From positions 558,001 through 622,000 of the forward strand of contig NZ_LJSD01000011.1 in NCBI RefSeq assembly GCF_001303895.1: a stretch of DNA of 64,000 bases. The letters are read 5' to 3'. Below, in pieces: positions 18,228-26,853 of the stretch. The notes beneath the pieces are model-generated. The model saw nothing but the letters and a program-made list of their open reading frames with translations, searched no databases and was not told the DNA's origin. This DNA comes from Mesorhizobium sp. 1M-11. GTDB lineage: Bacteria > Pseudomonadota > Alphaproteobacteria > Rhizobiales > Rhizobiaceae. The position numbers and the translations under genes are program-made. Within the stretch, counting starts at the first letter, position 1; each line of letters opens with the position of its first letter.

Positions 18228-18848
18228 TTAGGTATGAGGTAACGTCGCCATCATCGACGGGCGCTCCGAAACCTTGCTGAACCACTGGGCGAGCTGCGGG
18301 CGTGCACTTCTCCAGTCCTTGTCGGCAAAACGGAAGTCGAGATAACCCAGCGCGCAGGCAGCAGCGATCGCGCCAGCATGGAAATCGACGGATATCTCAG
18401 AGAACCATTTGCTCTCCAGAGCATCGAGACCTGAGTCGATCTTTTCCATTTGACCGCGATACCAGTCGACCCAGAAGAATTCCTTTGGGCGCAGAACCGA
18501 TTCGTAACGGCACAGAAGCGCTGCATCGAGAACGGAATCAGCCAACGCTTCCAAGGTAAGCACAGGGAAGCGACGCGCGCCTTGCGGATAGAGTGAGCCC
18601 GAGCTTGATGCGAGCGAGTCCACATAGGCGCAAATGACACGGCTGTCGAACACCGGAGTGTCATCTTCCAGCAGCGCGCACGGGACCTTGCCGGAGGCGT
18701 TGTGGCGAACGATGCTTTCGTCCCGCTTCACCGGCCAGGCGGCCGATGGCAATTTCTCGATTTCGGAGGCAAGGCCCCGCTCATGGGCGCAAACCATGAC
18801 CTTGCGTACGAAAGGAGAAGCGGGAGAGAAAAAAAGTCTGATCGTCAT
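18228..18848 (-). CDS. Glutathione S-transferase family protein
   Basis: A 206-residue GST. The thioredoxin-like N-domain begins MTIRLFFSPASPFVRKV, where a Ser in SPFVRK is the likely glutathione-activating residue. The cis-Pro GSH site reads GKVPCALLEDD, then DSRVICAYVD. An all-helical C-domain follows. The ATG overlaps the stop of the GntR gene (ATGA), so the two form an operon. GSTs in such places take part in isomerisation, dehalogenation or detoxification; the substrate is unknown. Confidence 0.88.
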   Translation of the reverse strand: MTIRLFFSPASPFVRKVMVCAHERGLASEIEKLPSAAWPVKRDESIVRHNASGKVPCALLEDDTPVFDSRVICAYVDSLASSSGSLYPQGARRFPVLTLEALADSVLDAALLCRYESVLRPKEFFWVDWYRGQMEKIDSGLDALESKWFSEISVDFHAGAIAAACALGYLDFRFADKDWRSARPQLAQWFSKVSERPSMMATLPHT

Positions 18849-19594
18849 GCTGCAGGCCTCCGGTGTCGTCTGCGGGTACGGGTTTTGCTTGAGAGCGCAT
18901 CGGCGGTCGGGACACGGAGAAAATCCTCCGGATACTCCTCCAACTGCGTATGCAGGTGCTCGAGCGCGAAGGTGATGTGCTCGCGCATGATGGCGGCGGC
19001 GCGCTCGCCCTGCCCTTTGGCCAAGGCGCGGGCAATGCGGTGATGATCGTCGTGCGAGCGGCGGATGACGTAGAAATCACGCCACATGATCACCCGGTCC
19101 GAAGCGAGCGGCACATTGTGCAAGCTTTCCACGAAAGTCTTTATCCAGGGATTGGCGGCAAGCTCCATGATTGCGGTGTGGAAGCCGACATTCATGCGCC
19201 GGTAGGGCACGAGATTCTCAGGCGAAAGCGAACCTGGCGACAGTAGCCGGTCTCCTTCTTCGACGAGCTCGAACAGAAGTTGCTCGGCTGCTTCCGACAT
19301 GTTGGAGGCAGCCAGGCGGCAGGCTGTCGCCTCCAACTCTGCCCTGACCTGAAACGCGCCAGCAACATCGGAAAATGAGAACTCGCGGACATAGAAGCCG
19401 CGATTGTTTTCGTAGGAGACGAGACCGCTCTGGGTCAGCGCCGTCAGTGCCGTCCGCAATGGCGTGCGGGAGATCCCCAGCATGTCGGCGAGTTTGTCCT
19501 GATGCAGTTTTTCGCCCGGGCGCAGATCCCCGCTGAGGATCGCCTCGCGGATGCGTTCGGTGACGAATTCAGGGCTCGTGTGGGCATCTGTCAA
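18845..19594 (-). CDS. GntR-family regulator, FCD (FadR/VanR) type
   Basis: A 249-residue regulator. The GntR winged helix spans roughly residues 10-75 (LADMLGISRTPLRTALTALT), and an FCD helical effector domain follows with likely metal-binding histidines (MNVGFHTAIMELA; HDDHHRIARAL). A TTG at 19594 is chosen because GGAGGAG lies 6 nt upstream; the in-frame ATG at 19621 has no ribosome site. It is divergent from the SDR-TRAP operon, which it probably represses until a carboxylate ligand binds. Confidence 0.88.
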   Translation of the reverse strand: MTDAHTSPEFVTERIREAILSGDLRPGEKLHQDKLADMLGISRTPLRTALTALTQSGLVSYENNRGFYVREFSFSDVAGAFQVRAELEATACRLAASNMSEAAEQLLFELVEEGDRLLSPGSLSPENLVPYRRMNVGFHTAIMELAANPWIKTFVESLHNVPLASDRVIMWRDFYVIRRSHDDHHRIARALAKGQGERAAAIMREHITFALEHLHTQLEEYPEDFLRVPTADALSSKTRTRRRHRRPAA

Positions 19595-19631
19595 AGGCGG
19601 CTCCTCCGTGCAGTGGCGCACATAATGTATC

Positions 19632-19647
19632 CAAAATTGTCATTTTG
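19632..19647. promoter_or_regulatory. Inverted repeat, candidate GntR operator
   Basis: CAAAAT-TGTC-ATTTTG is a perfect 6-bp dyad with a 4-nt spacer. It is the strongest symmetry in the 125-bp gap between the GntR gene and the SDR-TRAP operon. FCD-type regulators bind short dyads of this size. The assignment is inference from position. Confidence 0.5.
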
Positions 19648-19719
19648 CACGATTTTTGTTTGCGGAAATGCCAATAATGTGTTCATTGTCGCCCACCCAA
19701 GAGGGAGGAGCCTCTCTGC

Positions 19720-20478
19720 ATGTCGAATATCTGTCTGGTCACCGGCGCTGCCGGTGGCATCGGGAAAGCTATTGTCTCGCGCCTGGCGCAGGACGGTTAC
19801 TCCGTGCTCGCTGCCGATCTTTCGGAGCAGAAAGCGCAGGCGACGATTGCGGGCATTCCAGGCAGCGGTCACCGCGCGATCGCGCTCGATGTCGCCAATG
19901 AAGCCGAAGTGGCCTCCGTTTTCTCTGACGCCGCCGAACGAGGAACTCCAATCGACCAAGTCGTCGCTGCTGCTGGCATCCTGCTCTTCGCAGATAATGG
20001 CGAGCGGCCACCGATCATCGACATCACTCTTGCCGACTGGCAACGCACCCAGTCCGTGAACTCCACCGGCACATTCCTGCTGTTGCGCGAGTTCCTGCGC
20101 GCTGCCTCCCGCCGTCAAATAGCCAATGGCCGTTTCATTGGCTTCAGTTCAGTCGCCGCACAACTTGGCGGGTACCGTTCCAGTGCAGCCTATATCGCGT
20201 CCAAGACCGCGATCCTGGGGCTGATCAAGGCCGGCGCGCGCGAAGCGGCGGCACTGGGCGTGACGGTCAATGCCGTGGCGCCCGGCCTGATCGATGCGCC
20301 GATGCTTCGGCAGTCCCTGCCTCCGGAAAACGATGGCGCGGCGGCGAGCAACATCCCGCTCCAGCGGCTTGGAACGCCAGAGGACGTCGCCGGCGCCGTG
20401 TCGTTCCTGATCGGTCCGGACGCCGCCTACATCACCGGCGCGGTGATCGACATCAATGGCGGCTACCGGATGCAGTGA
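19720..20478 (+). CDS. Short-chain dehydrogenase/reductase (SDR), first of TRAP cluster
   Basis: A 252-residue classical SDR. The nucleotide motif TGAAGGIG is at residues 9-16. The catalytic Tyr-x3-Lys reads YIASK, preceded by the Ser in FSSVAAQ, and the C-terminus ends with GAVIDINGGYRMQ. AGGGAGGAG precedes the ATG. It leads an apparent operon with the TRAP transporter, so it should act early on the imported compound, oxidising a secondary alcohol or reducing a ketone. Confidence 0.9.
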   Translation: MSNICLVTGAAGGIGKAIVSRLAQDGYSVLAADLSEQKAQATIAGIPGSGHRAIALDVANEAEVASVFSDAAERGTPIDQVVAAAGILLFADNGERPPIIDITLADWQRTQSVNSTGTFLLLREFLRAASRRQIANGRFIGFSSVAAQLGGYRSSAAYIASKTAILGLIKAGAREAAALGVTVNAVAPGLIDAPMLRQSLPPENDGAAASNIPLQRLGTPEDVAGAVSFLIGPDAAYITGAVIDINGGYRMQ

Positions 20479-20503
20479 TGCGCGCCATGGGAGGGAGGAA
20501 ATC

Positions 20504-21010
20504 ATGGTGAAAATCGCCGAAACGCTGACCCGGCTGCTGGCTTGGGTCGCAGGGCTGGCCGTTCTGCTGATGATGTTTCACGTCATGATCGATGTGCTGG
20601 GCAAGTATCTTTTCAATGCGCCGCTGCCCGGCACGGCCGAAGTTGTCGCCGCCTACTACATGATCGGCGCTGTATTCCTGCCGCTGGCGTGGGTCGAGGT
20701 CTCAGGCGGCTCCATCGTCGTCGAGGTGATCTACGAAAAGGTTCCGGAGCGCGCGCAGAAGGTCATGTTGATCTTGGCCGACGTCGTTTCAGCGATCTAC
20801 TACAGCGTATTGGCTTGGTTCTCCTGGGGCGTCGCCGTTCACGCCTGGAGGATCAACGAAACGGTCGACGGAATCTGGCGCGTCACCACCTGGCCCGCGA
20901 AGTTCCTGCTGCCTTTCGGCTTCGGCCTCGTCGTTGTCGTGCTTTTGATGCGCATTGCCATGGGTGAGCGCGGGCGCATGAAAGCGGCTCATTCCGCCGT
21001 CGAGATCTGA
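20504..21010 (+). CDS. TRAP transporter, small membrane subunit (DctQ type)
   Basis: A 168-residue membrane protein with four hydrophobic segments and the DctQ pattern in the first two (LMMFHVMIDVLGKYLF; GTAEVVAAYYMIG). GGGAGGAAATC precedes ATG 20504. It pairs with the large permease encoded 10 bp downstream to import organic acids driven by an ion gradient. Confidence 0.92.
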   Translation: MVKIAETLTRLLAWVAGLAVLLMMFHVMIDVLGKYLFNAPLPGTAEVVAAYYMIGAVFLPLAWVEVSGGSIVVEVIYEKVPERAQKVMLILADVVSAIYYSVLAWFSWGVAVHAWRINETVDGIWRVTTWPAKFLLPFGFGLVVVVLLMRIAMGERGRMKAAHSAVEI

Positions 21011-21020
21011 GAGGACCAAG

Positions 21021-22328
21021 ATGGAACGGCTGGAAATCGGCTTCATCGGCATTTTTGCCATTCTCGCGCTGATCGGCATTCGTGTGCCGATCGGTGTTGC
21101 CATGGGCACGACTGCCTTCTTCGGAATCTGGGCCATGATGGGCCTGGGTCCTGCCATCGGCATCTCGAAGGCAATCCCTTTCAACCTCATCGGTGACTGG
21201 AATCTCTCGGCTATCCCGATGTTCCTGTTCATGGGTTTCGTTGCGGTCGAAGCCGGGCTGACACGCGGCCTGTTCGGCGCTGCGCGTATCTTTCTGGCCC
21301 GTATTCCAGGTGGGCTTGCTTCGTCTACCGTCTTTGCGTCGGCCCTGTTCGGAGCCGCGAGCGGCTCAAGTGTTGCCACATCGGCAGCCTTCTCGCGCAT
21401 CGCCATCCCAGAAATGCTGGATGGAAAATACAATCCCGGCCTTGCGACTGGCTCGGTTGCCGCATCCGGCACGCTCGCGGCGCTCATACCGCCTTCGGTA
21501 TTGATGATCGTCTATTGCCTACTGGTCGACAGTTCCATCAACACGCTCTTCATGGCGGGCGTGGTACCGGGCATCCTGACCGCCGCAGCCTTCATAATCA
21601 TGATCACGCTGCGTTGCGTGCTCAATCCCGATCTCGCGCCACGCTATGTTGACACGACGACGGGTGCTGAAAAATGGGCGCTTATCCGTGATGCTTGGCC
21701 GCTGCCGGTGATCACCTTCGTCGTCATGGGCGGCATCTTCACCGGCGCTTTCACGGCAACCGAATCCGGGGCGGTCGGCGCCTTCCTGGCCTGCATCATC
21801 GCGGCGATCCGCGGCCGGCTCAACTATCCGATGTTGCGACGTGCGCTTATCGACACCGCCTCCGGCACCTCGGCCATCTTCATGATCGTGCTTGGTGCAG
21901 CCCTGTTTGCCCGTTTCGTTGCGCTTGCCACGATCCCGACCTGGGTGATGGGTTTCTTTGAAGGCTACGAGACGATGACCATCGTCATCTGCATCTGCAT
22001 CATCCTGGTGTTGATGGGCACTTTCATGGAGGAAATCTCCATCATGCTGCTCACCATGCCGGTTCTGGTGCCGGTGCTCAGCAGCCACGGTATCGACCTC
22101 ACCTGGTTCGGCATCCTGGTGATCAAGTTGATGACGATCGGGCTGATCAGCCCACCGGTCGGCATGAACGTCTTCGTCATCAAATCCGCGCTCGGCGATC
22201 GCGTCACGCTCAACCAGATTTTCGGCGGCGTCACCTGGTTCATTGTTGTCGATCTGTTCGTGCTGGCCGCGCTGATCGCTTTCCCGCAGATCAGCCTGTG
22301 GCTGCCAAATCTGATGATGAGCCGATAG
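21021..22328 (+). CDS. TRAP transporter, large permease subunit (DctM type)
   Basis: A 435-residue permease with about 12 hydrophobic segments. Family motifs include GAASGSSVATSAAFSRIA, SGTLAALIPPSVLM and IGLISPPVGMNVFVIKS. It carries the substrate across the membrane after delivery by the periplasmic binding protein. Confidence 0.93.
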   Translation: MERLEIGFIGIFAILALIGIRVPIGVAMGTTAFFGIWAMMGLGPAIGISKAIPFNLIGDWNLSAIPMFLFMGFVAVEAGLTRGLFGAARIFLARIPGGLASSTVFASALFGAASGSSVATSAAFSRIAIPEMLDGKYNPGLATGSVAASGTLAALIPPSVLMIVYCLLVDSSINTLFMAGVVPGILTAAAFIIMITLRCVLNPDLAPRYVDTTTGAEKWALIRDAWPLPVITFVVMGGIFTGAFTATESGAVGAFLACIIAAIRGRLNYPMLRRALIDTASGTSAIFMIVLGAALFARFVALATIPTWVMGFFEGYETMTIVICICIILVLMGTFMEEISIMLLTMPVLVPVLSSHGIDLTWFGILVIKLMTIGLISPPVGMNVFVIKSALGDRVTLNQIFGGVTWFIVVDLFVLAALIAFPQISLWLPNLMMSR

Positions 22329-22398
22329 CGGACGAAGCCTGCGCCCAGGCACAGCAAGAGCCAACGCGTCAACAATCAAACAAAAAAGGGAGTGAGAG

Positions 22399-23517
22399 AT
22401 GAGAAAACTGCTTTTGGGAACAGCCGCCCTGTCGCTGCTGACCTCGGCCGCATGGTCGGACACCTTCCAGGCCACGAACTGGATGGCACCTGCCCATATT
22501 CTCAACGAGTTTCCGTACCAGCAGTTCTCCAAGGATGTCGCCAAGGCAACGGACGGCGCGCTGCAGTTCGAGGTCTATTCGTCCGGAGCTCTGGTACCGG
22601 CGCCGACCACCATGCAGGCGATCTCGGACGGCGTGGCCCAGCTCGGCATCGTCTATCCGCCTTACACGCCTTCCGAGCTTCCGCTCAGCAACACAGTCAA
22701 CGACCTGGCCTTTGTCGCGAAGGACGATCTGGCGGCTGCCTTCGCCTGGACAGAGCTCGGCCTGACAAATCCCAAGCTTCGTGCCGAATGGTCGAAGAAC
22801 GGCGGCGTCTTCGTCGGCGGCTATTCGACGCCATTCTACAATTTCATCTGCATGAACGAGATCGTCTCGCCCAAGGATGTTGCGGGAAAGAAGGTGCGCG
22901 TCGCCGGCACCGCCCAGACGGAATGGATCCAATCGTTGAAGGGCGTTCCGGTCTCCGTGCCGATCGCGGATGTCTATTCCGGGCTGGAGCGCGGCTCCAT
23001 CGATTGCACCATGTCCGATGCCACCAACCTCGACAAGGGCAACAAATTCTGGGAGGTGGCTAAGACGGTGAACACCTTGCCGATGGGCGTTGTCGTCGGG
23101 GCCACATATGTCTTCAACAAGGACTTCTGGATCGGACGGACACCGGAGCAGCGCCGCATCCTGCTTGATGAGGTCGCCGTTGGACTTGCCCGGTCACAGG
23201 TTGCCTATCACGTTGGCGTTGAAGCGGCGTTGAAAGGTTCTGCCGAGCGCGGTCTCAAGGTCTCGGAGCCAACGCAGGAAATGAAAGATGCGTTGAGCGC
23301 ATTCCAGGCCTCCGTGGCCAAGGCCCTGCCGGCAAAGGCGGTCGCGACGCGCGGCATCGAAGACCCGACGGACGTGCTCAACGAATTCGTCACGCTCGAG
23401 GAGAAGTGGCGCAAGCTCGTCGCCGACGTCGATCGCACCAATCCGGACGCCGTCGCCGCGATCCTGAAGACCAATCTCTACGACAAGATCGATCCCAGCA
23501 CCTTCGGTGCCGACTAG
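22399..23517 (+). CDS. TRAP transporter, periplasmic substrate-binding protein (DctP type)
   Basis: A 372-residue DctP-family binding protein with a signal peptide (MRKLLLGTAALSLLTSAAWS). The family region around the carboxylate-binding arginine reads VAGKKVRVAGT. GGGAGTGAGAG precedes the ATG. The ligand is likely a carboxylic acid; the KstD-like and SDR genes downstream suggest an alicyclic or aromatic acid. Confidence 0.92.
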   Translation: MRKLLLGTAALSLLTSAAWSDTFQATNWMAPAHILNEFPYQQFSKDVAKATDGALQFEVYSSGALVPAPTTMQAISDGVAQLGIVYPPYTPSELPLSNTVNDLAFVAKDDLAAAFAWTELGLTNPKLRAEWSKNGGVFVGGYSTPFYNFICMNEIVSPKDVAGKKVRVAGTAQTEWIQSLKGVPVSVPIADVYSGLERGSIDCTMSDATNLDKGNKFWEVAKTVNTLPMGVVVGATYVFNKDFWIGRTPEQRRILLDEVAVGLARSQVAYHVGVEAALKGSAERGLKVSEPTQEMKDALSAFQASVAKALPAKAVATRGIEDPTDVLNEFVTLEEKWRKLVADVDRTNPDAVAAILKTNLYDKIDPSTFGAD

Positions 23518-23524
23518 CGAGCCG

Positions 23525-23564
23525 ACATGCATCCGGCGCGTCTGCCGTCGCGCCGGATGCATGT
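23525..23564 (+). terminator. Long stem-loop after the TRAP genes
   Basis: ACATGCATCCGGCGCG pairs perfectly with CGCGCCGGATGCATGT (16-bp stem, 8-nt loop), 8 nt after the dctP-type stop and 16 nt before the next start. There is no T-run after it. It may be a partial terminator or an mRNA-stabilising hairpin that lowers downstream expression relative to the binding protein. Confidence 0.6.
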
Positions 23565-23579
23565 CCTTCAGAGATCAGA

Positions 23580-24317
23580 ATGCCAAAACAGGTTCTTCCA
23601 GAAGCAATCGTCACCGGTGCAGGCTCCGGCATAGGACGCGCCATCGCCCGTCGCCTGGCGAATGAAGGCTTTGCCGTCATTGTCGTCGACCGGGCGGCAG
23701 ATCCGGCTGACGAAACAGCGCGCCAGTTGCGGGCCGAAGGACATGAGGCGCGTGCGGAAGTTCTCGACATCACGGATGCAGCCGCTACGCAGCGTCTCAT
23801 CGACACCGCTCCGAATTTGCGGGTGCTGGTCAACAATGCCGGCATTTTCGACGTGAAGAAATTCGATCAACTGACCGCGGACGATTTCCGCCGCATGTAT
23901 GAGGTGAACCTGATCGCGATGTTCACGCTCTGCCAGCAGGCGGCTCGGGTTCTTCCCGAAGGGGGGCGCATCATCAATCTGGCTTCGCGTGCGGCTTTCG
24001 GTGCACGCAATTACGCCCACTATGCCGCCTCGAAGGCGGGCGTGGCAGGCCTCACCAAGGCACTCGCACTCGAACTGGCTGCCAAACAGATCACCGTCAA
24101 TGCGATCGCGCCAGGCGTGATCATGACGGACATGCTGTTGGAGCGGCCGGACGGGATCGCGGAACTGGCGGCAGAACAGCCGACAGGCAAGCTCGGCAAG
24201 CCGGAACACATCGCCCATGCCGCAGCCTTCTTTGCCAGCCCATTCGCGGAATACGTCACCGGGCAGGTTCTCATCGTCGACGGCGGCCGATCCGTCGGTG
24301 GCACAGCGGCATTTTAA
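23580..24317 (+). CDS. Short-chain dehydrogenase/reductase (SDR), second of TRAP cluster
   Basis: A 245-residue SDR with TGAGSGIG near the N-terminus, NNAG motif, catalytic YAASK and C-terminal GQVLIVDGGRS. ATG 23580 was chosen because the Rossmann fold starts right after it; the frame is open upstream into dctP but that part is not SDR-like. It lies behind a strong hairpin in the TRAP operon. Confidence 0.9.
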   Translation: MPKQVLPEAIVTGAGSGIGRAIARRLANEGFAVIVVDRAADPADETARQLRAEGHEARAEVLDITDAAATQRLIDTAPNLRVLVNNAGIFDVKKFDQLTADDFRRMYEVNLIAMFTLCQQAARVLPEGGRIINLASRAAFGARNYAHYAASKAGVAGLTKALALELAAKQITVNAIAPGVIMTDMLLERPDGIAELAAEQPTGKLGKPEHIAHAAAFFASPFAEYVTGQVLIVDGGRSVGGTAAF

Positions 24318-24327
24318 GGAGGACGCG

Positions 24328-25134
24328 TTGACATCTTTGTCTTCATCATTGGAGCCCTCGGCCTTGAATGGCCGCACCGCGATCGTTACCGGCGCGGCGC
24401 AGGGGATCGGCCTGGCAATTGCCGAGGCGCTGCTTGCGGCCGGAGCGCATGTTGTGGCAGTCGACCGCGAGGCGCCGGGGCTTCAGGCATTGACCGTGGC
24501 CCGTCCTCGCGTGACGGCAGTCGTCGGCGATGTCACAGATCCCGCATTACCGGAAGCAATCGATGCGGCAATGGCCGCTGCCGGCCTGGCCCCTAACATC
24601 CTCGTCAACAATGCGGGCATCGCCCGTGGAGCGCATGCGCTGCAAACGACCGACGAGGATTTCGACCGTTATTTCCAGGTCAATGTGCTTGGGCTGTTTC
24701 GGCTCTCGCGATGGGCGGTCGGTGAGATGATGCGCCTGGGCGGCGGGGCCATCGTCAACACGGCCTCGATCTTCGGAGAGATCGGCGCATTCAACTCCTG
24801 CGGCTATTCCGCATCCAAGGCGGCGGTGATCGGGCTGACGCGCCAGATGGCGACCGATTTCGGGCCCAACGGAATACGCGTCAATGCGGTGGCGCCTGGC
24901 TTGATCGAAACGCCGCTTACGGCAGAGCGCATCCGCACGGAGGCATGGCGACGGCACCAGATGATCGATGGTGCACCACTTCGCCGGGTGGGGAAGCCCG
25001 AGGATGTGGCGCGCGCCGTGCGCTTTCTGGCGTCGGACGAGGCAAGCTTCATCACCGGGCAGGTATTGGCCGTTGATGGCGGCTGGGCCATGGGGCGCTA
25101 TCCACGCGAAGAGCCGATCCATGCCGACGTCTGA
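24328..25134 (+). CDS. Short-chain dehydrogenase/reductase (SDR), third of TRAP cluster
   Basis: A 268-residue SDR: TGAAQGIG, NNAGIARG, catalytic YSASK and GQVLAVDGGWAMG. The start is a TTG at 24328 with AAGGAGG 5 nt upstream, 10 bp after the previous gene. Its end overlaps the flavoprotein gene by 14 bp. Three SDRs in one cluster suggest several alcohol/ketone steps on the same carbon skeleton. Confidence 0.89.
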   Translation: MTSLSSSLEPSALNGRTAIVTGAAQGIGLAIAEALLAAGAHVVAVDREAPGLQALTVARPRVTAVVGDVTDPALPEAIDAAMAAAGLAPNILVNNAGIARGAHALQTTDEDFDRYFQVNVLGLFRLSRWAVGEMMRLGGGAIVNTASIFGEIGAFNSCGYSASKAAVIGLTRQMATDFGPNGIRVNAVAPGLIETPLTAERIRTEAWRRHQMIDGAPLRRVGKPEDVARAVRFLASDEASFITGQVLAVDGGWAMGRYPREEPIHADV

Positions 25135-26824
25135 ACTTCCTGAAAGCTGCGATCTCCTGGTCATCGGATCAGGCGCTGCCGGCATGGCAGCAGCTATTTC
25201 CGCGAGCCATCACGGCTTGAACCCTGTCATTGTCGAAAAAGCGGATGTCTTCGGCGGCTCAACGGCAGTGTCGGGCGGGGCCATCTGGGTTCCCTGCAAC
25301 CCGCTGATGCAGGCAGCTGGAATGGCCGACAGCCGCGAAGCTGCAAGAACCTATATCCGTGATGAAAGCGGTAACCGTTTCAACGCCGAGCTTGTCGACG
25401 CTTTCCTGGAAAAGGGGCCGGAGGCAATTGCTTTCTTCCATGACAAGACAGCACTCAAACTGTCACATCGCGCCTTTTCCCCGGACTATCACCCTGACGG
25501 CGAAGGCGCGACCGAGGGTGGCCGATCCCTTGATGCGCTCGACTATGATGGGCGGCGCCTTGGCCAAGATCTTTATCGACTGCGTTCGCCGATCGCCGAC
25601 TTCACCATTCTGGGCGGGATGCCTCTTGGTCGACCGGATATCTACCACTTCCTGCGGCTGACACGTTCCGCGAAATCGGCAGTCTACGCTACCAAAACCG
25701 TGCTCCGTTATCTTCGTGACCGAATTGTCTGGAAACGAAACACGCGGCTTGTCATGGGGGCAGCAGTGGCAGGGCGGCTTGCCGAAACCGTTTTTGAGCG
25801 CGGCATTGCGCTCCACACGAGTCATGAATTGATCAAGCTCGTCCAGGATGGTGATGGCCGTGTCACAGGTGCGGAACTCACCGGTCCGAACGGGACGACA
25901 CGTATCGCCGCCAAGCACGGCGTCGTGCTCGCGACTGGCGGATTTCCGCACGACACGGTGCGACGCGCCCGCCAATTCGACCATGTTCGTAAAGGTCTGC
26001 CACATTATTCGATGTCGCCGGCAGCAAGCACAGGCGGAGCGATCGTGGCGGCAGAGGCCATCGGCGCGGCCTTCGTCGAGACAAATGCCAATGGCGGGTT
26101 TTGGACGCCGGTTTCACTGCTGCCCAATGAAGACGGTTCGCGGCGACCATTCCCGCATCTGTTCCTTGATCGCGCCAAGCCTGGCGTTATCGCAGTCGGA
26201 CATGACGGGCGCCGTTTCGTCAACGAAGCCGTCAGCTATCATGATTTTGTTCAGGGCCTCATTGCCAAGCTCCTGGAGGAAGGCCGGCGCTCGGCATGGC
26301 TGATTGCTGATCATGCAGCGCTTCGCCGCTATGGTCTGGGGGCGGCCCATGCGTTCCCGGCAAAGATCGGCAGGCATTTGAAGAGCGGCTATCTGAAGCG
26401 AGATACATCGCTCGGCGAGCTTGCGCGGCAATGCGGTATCGATGCCACACAACTAGAGCGAACCGTTGCTGCCTTCAACCACAAAGCATTGCGCGGTGAC
26501 GATCCCGAATTCGGCAAAGGCACAACCAGCTATCAGCGCTATCTCGGAGATGCAGAGAACAAGCCGAACCCGTGTGTCAGACCACTCGAAGGTCCATTTT
26601 ACGCCATCGAAATATTTCCCGGCGACATCGGCACGACGATGGGGCTGGACATCACGGCCAAGGGCCAGGTGAAAAATCGGGACGGCCGCGTGATTCCGGG
26701 TCTCTACGCTTGCGGCAACGACATCAATTCGATCATGGCGGGCTCCTATCCAGGCCCAGGCATCACCCTCGGACCAGCCCTGACCTTTGGCTATGTTGTA
26801 GGCGAAACGGCTGCAACGGCCTGA
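25121..26824 (+). CDS. FAD-dependent dehydrogenase, 3-ketosteroid delta1-dehydrogenase-like
   Basis: A 567-residue flavoprotein of the fumarate-reductase/KstD superfamily. The FAD motif reads VIGSGAAGMAAAISASHHG, followed by FGGSTAVSGGAIWVPCN. The C-terminal part has LYACGNDINSIMAGSYPGPG and ITLGPALTFGYVVG, as in KstD. These enzymes introduce a C=C bond next to a ketone in a ring. With the SDRs and the TRAP importer this fits dehydrogenation of an alicyclic keto acid. A steroid substrate is not implied, since no other steroid genes are near. Confidence 0.85.
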   Translation: MPTSELPESCDLLVIGSGAAGMAAAISASHHGLNPVIVEKADVFGGSTAVSGGAIWVPCNPLMQAAGMADSREAARTYIRDESGNRFNAELVDAFLEKGPEAIAFFHDKTALKLSHRAFSPDYHPDGEGATEGGRSLDALDYDGRRLGQDLYRLRSPIADFTILGGMPLGRPDIYHFLRLTRSAKSAVYATKTVLRYLRDRIVWKRNTRLVMGAAVAGRLAETVFERGIALHTSHELIKLVQDGDGRVTGAELTGPNGTTRIAAKHGVVLATGGFPHDTVRRARQFDHVRKGLPHYSMSPAASTGGAIVAAEAIGAAFVETNANGGFWTPVSLLPNEDGSRRPFPHLFLDRAKPGVIAVGHDGRRFVNEAVSYHDFVQGLIAKLLEEGRRSAWLIADHAALRRYGLGAAHAFPAKIGRHLKSGYLKRDTSLGELARQCGIDATQLERTVAAFNHKALRGDDPEFGKGTTSYQRYLGDAENKPNPCVRPLEGPFYAIEIFPGDIGTTMGLDITAKGQVKNRDGRVIPGLYACGNDINSIMAGSYPGPGITLGPALTFGYVVGETAATA

Positions 26825-26853
26825 CCCTAGCAAATTCCTGGCGCGCCGATCTT

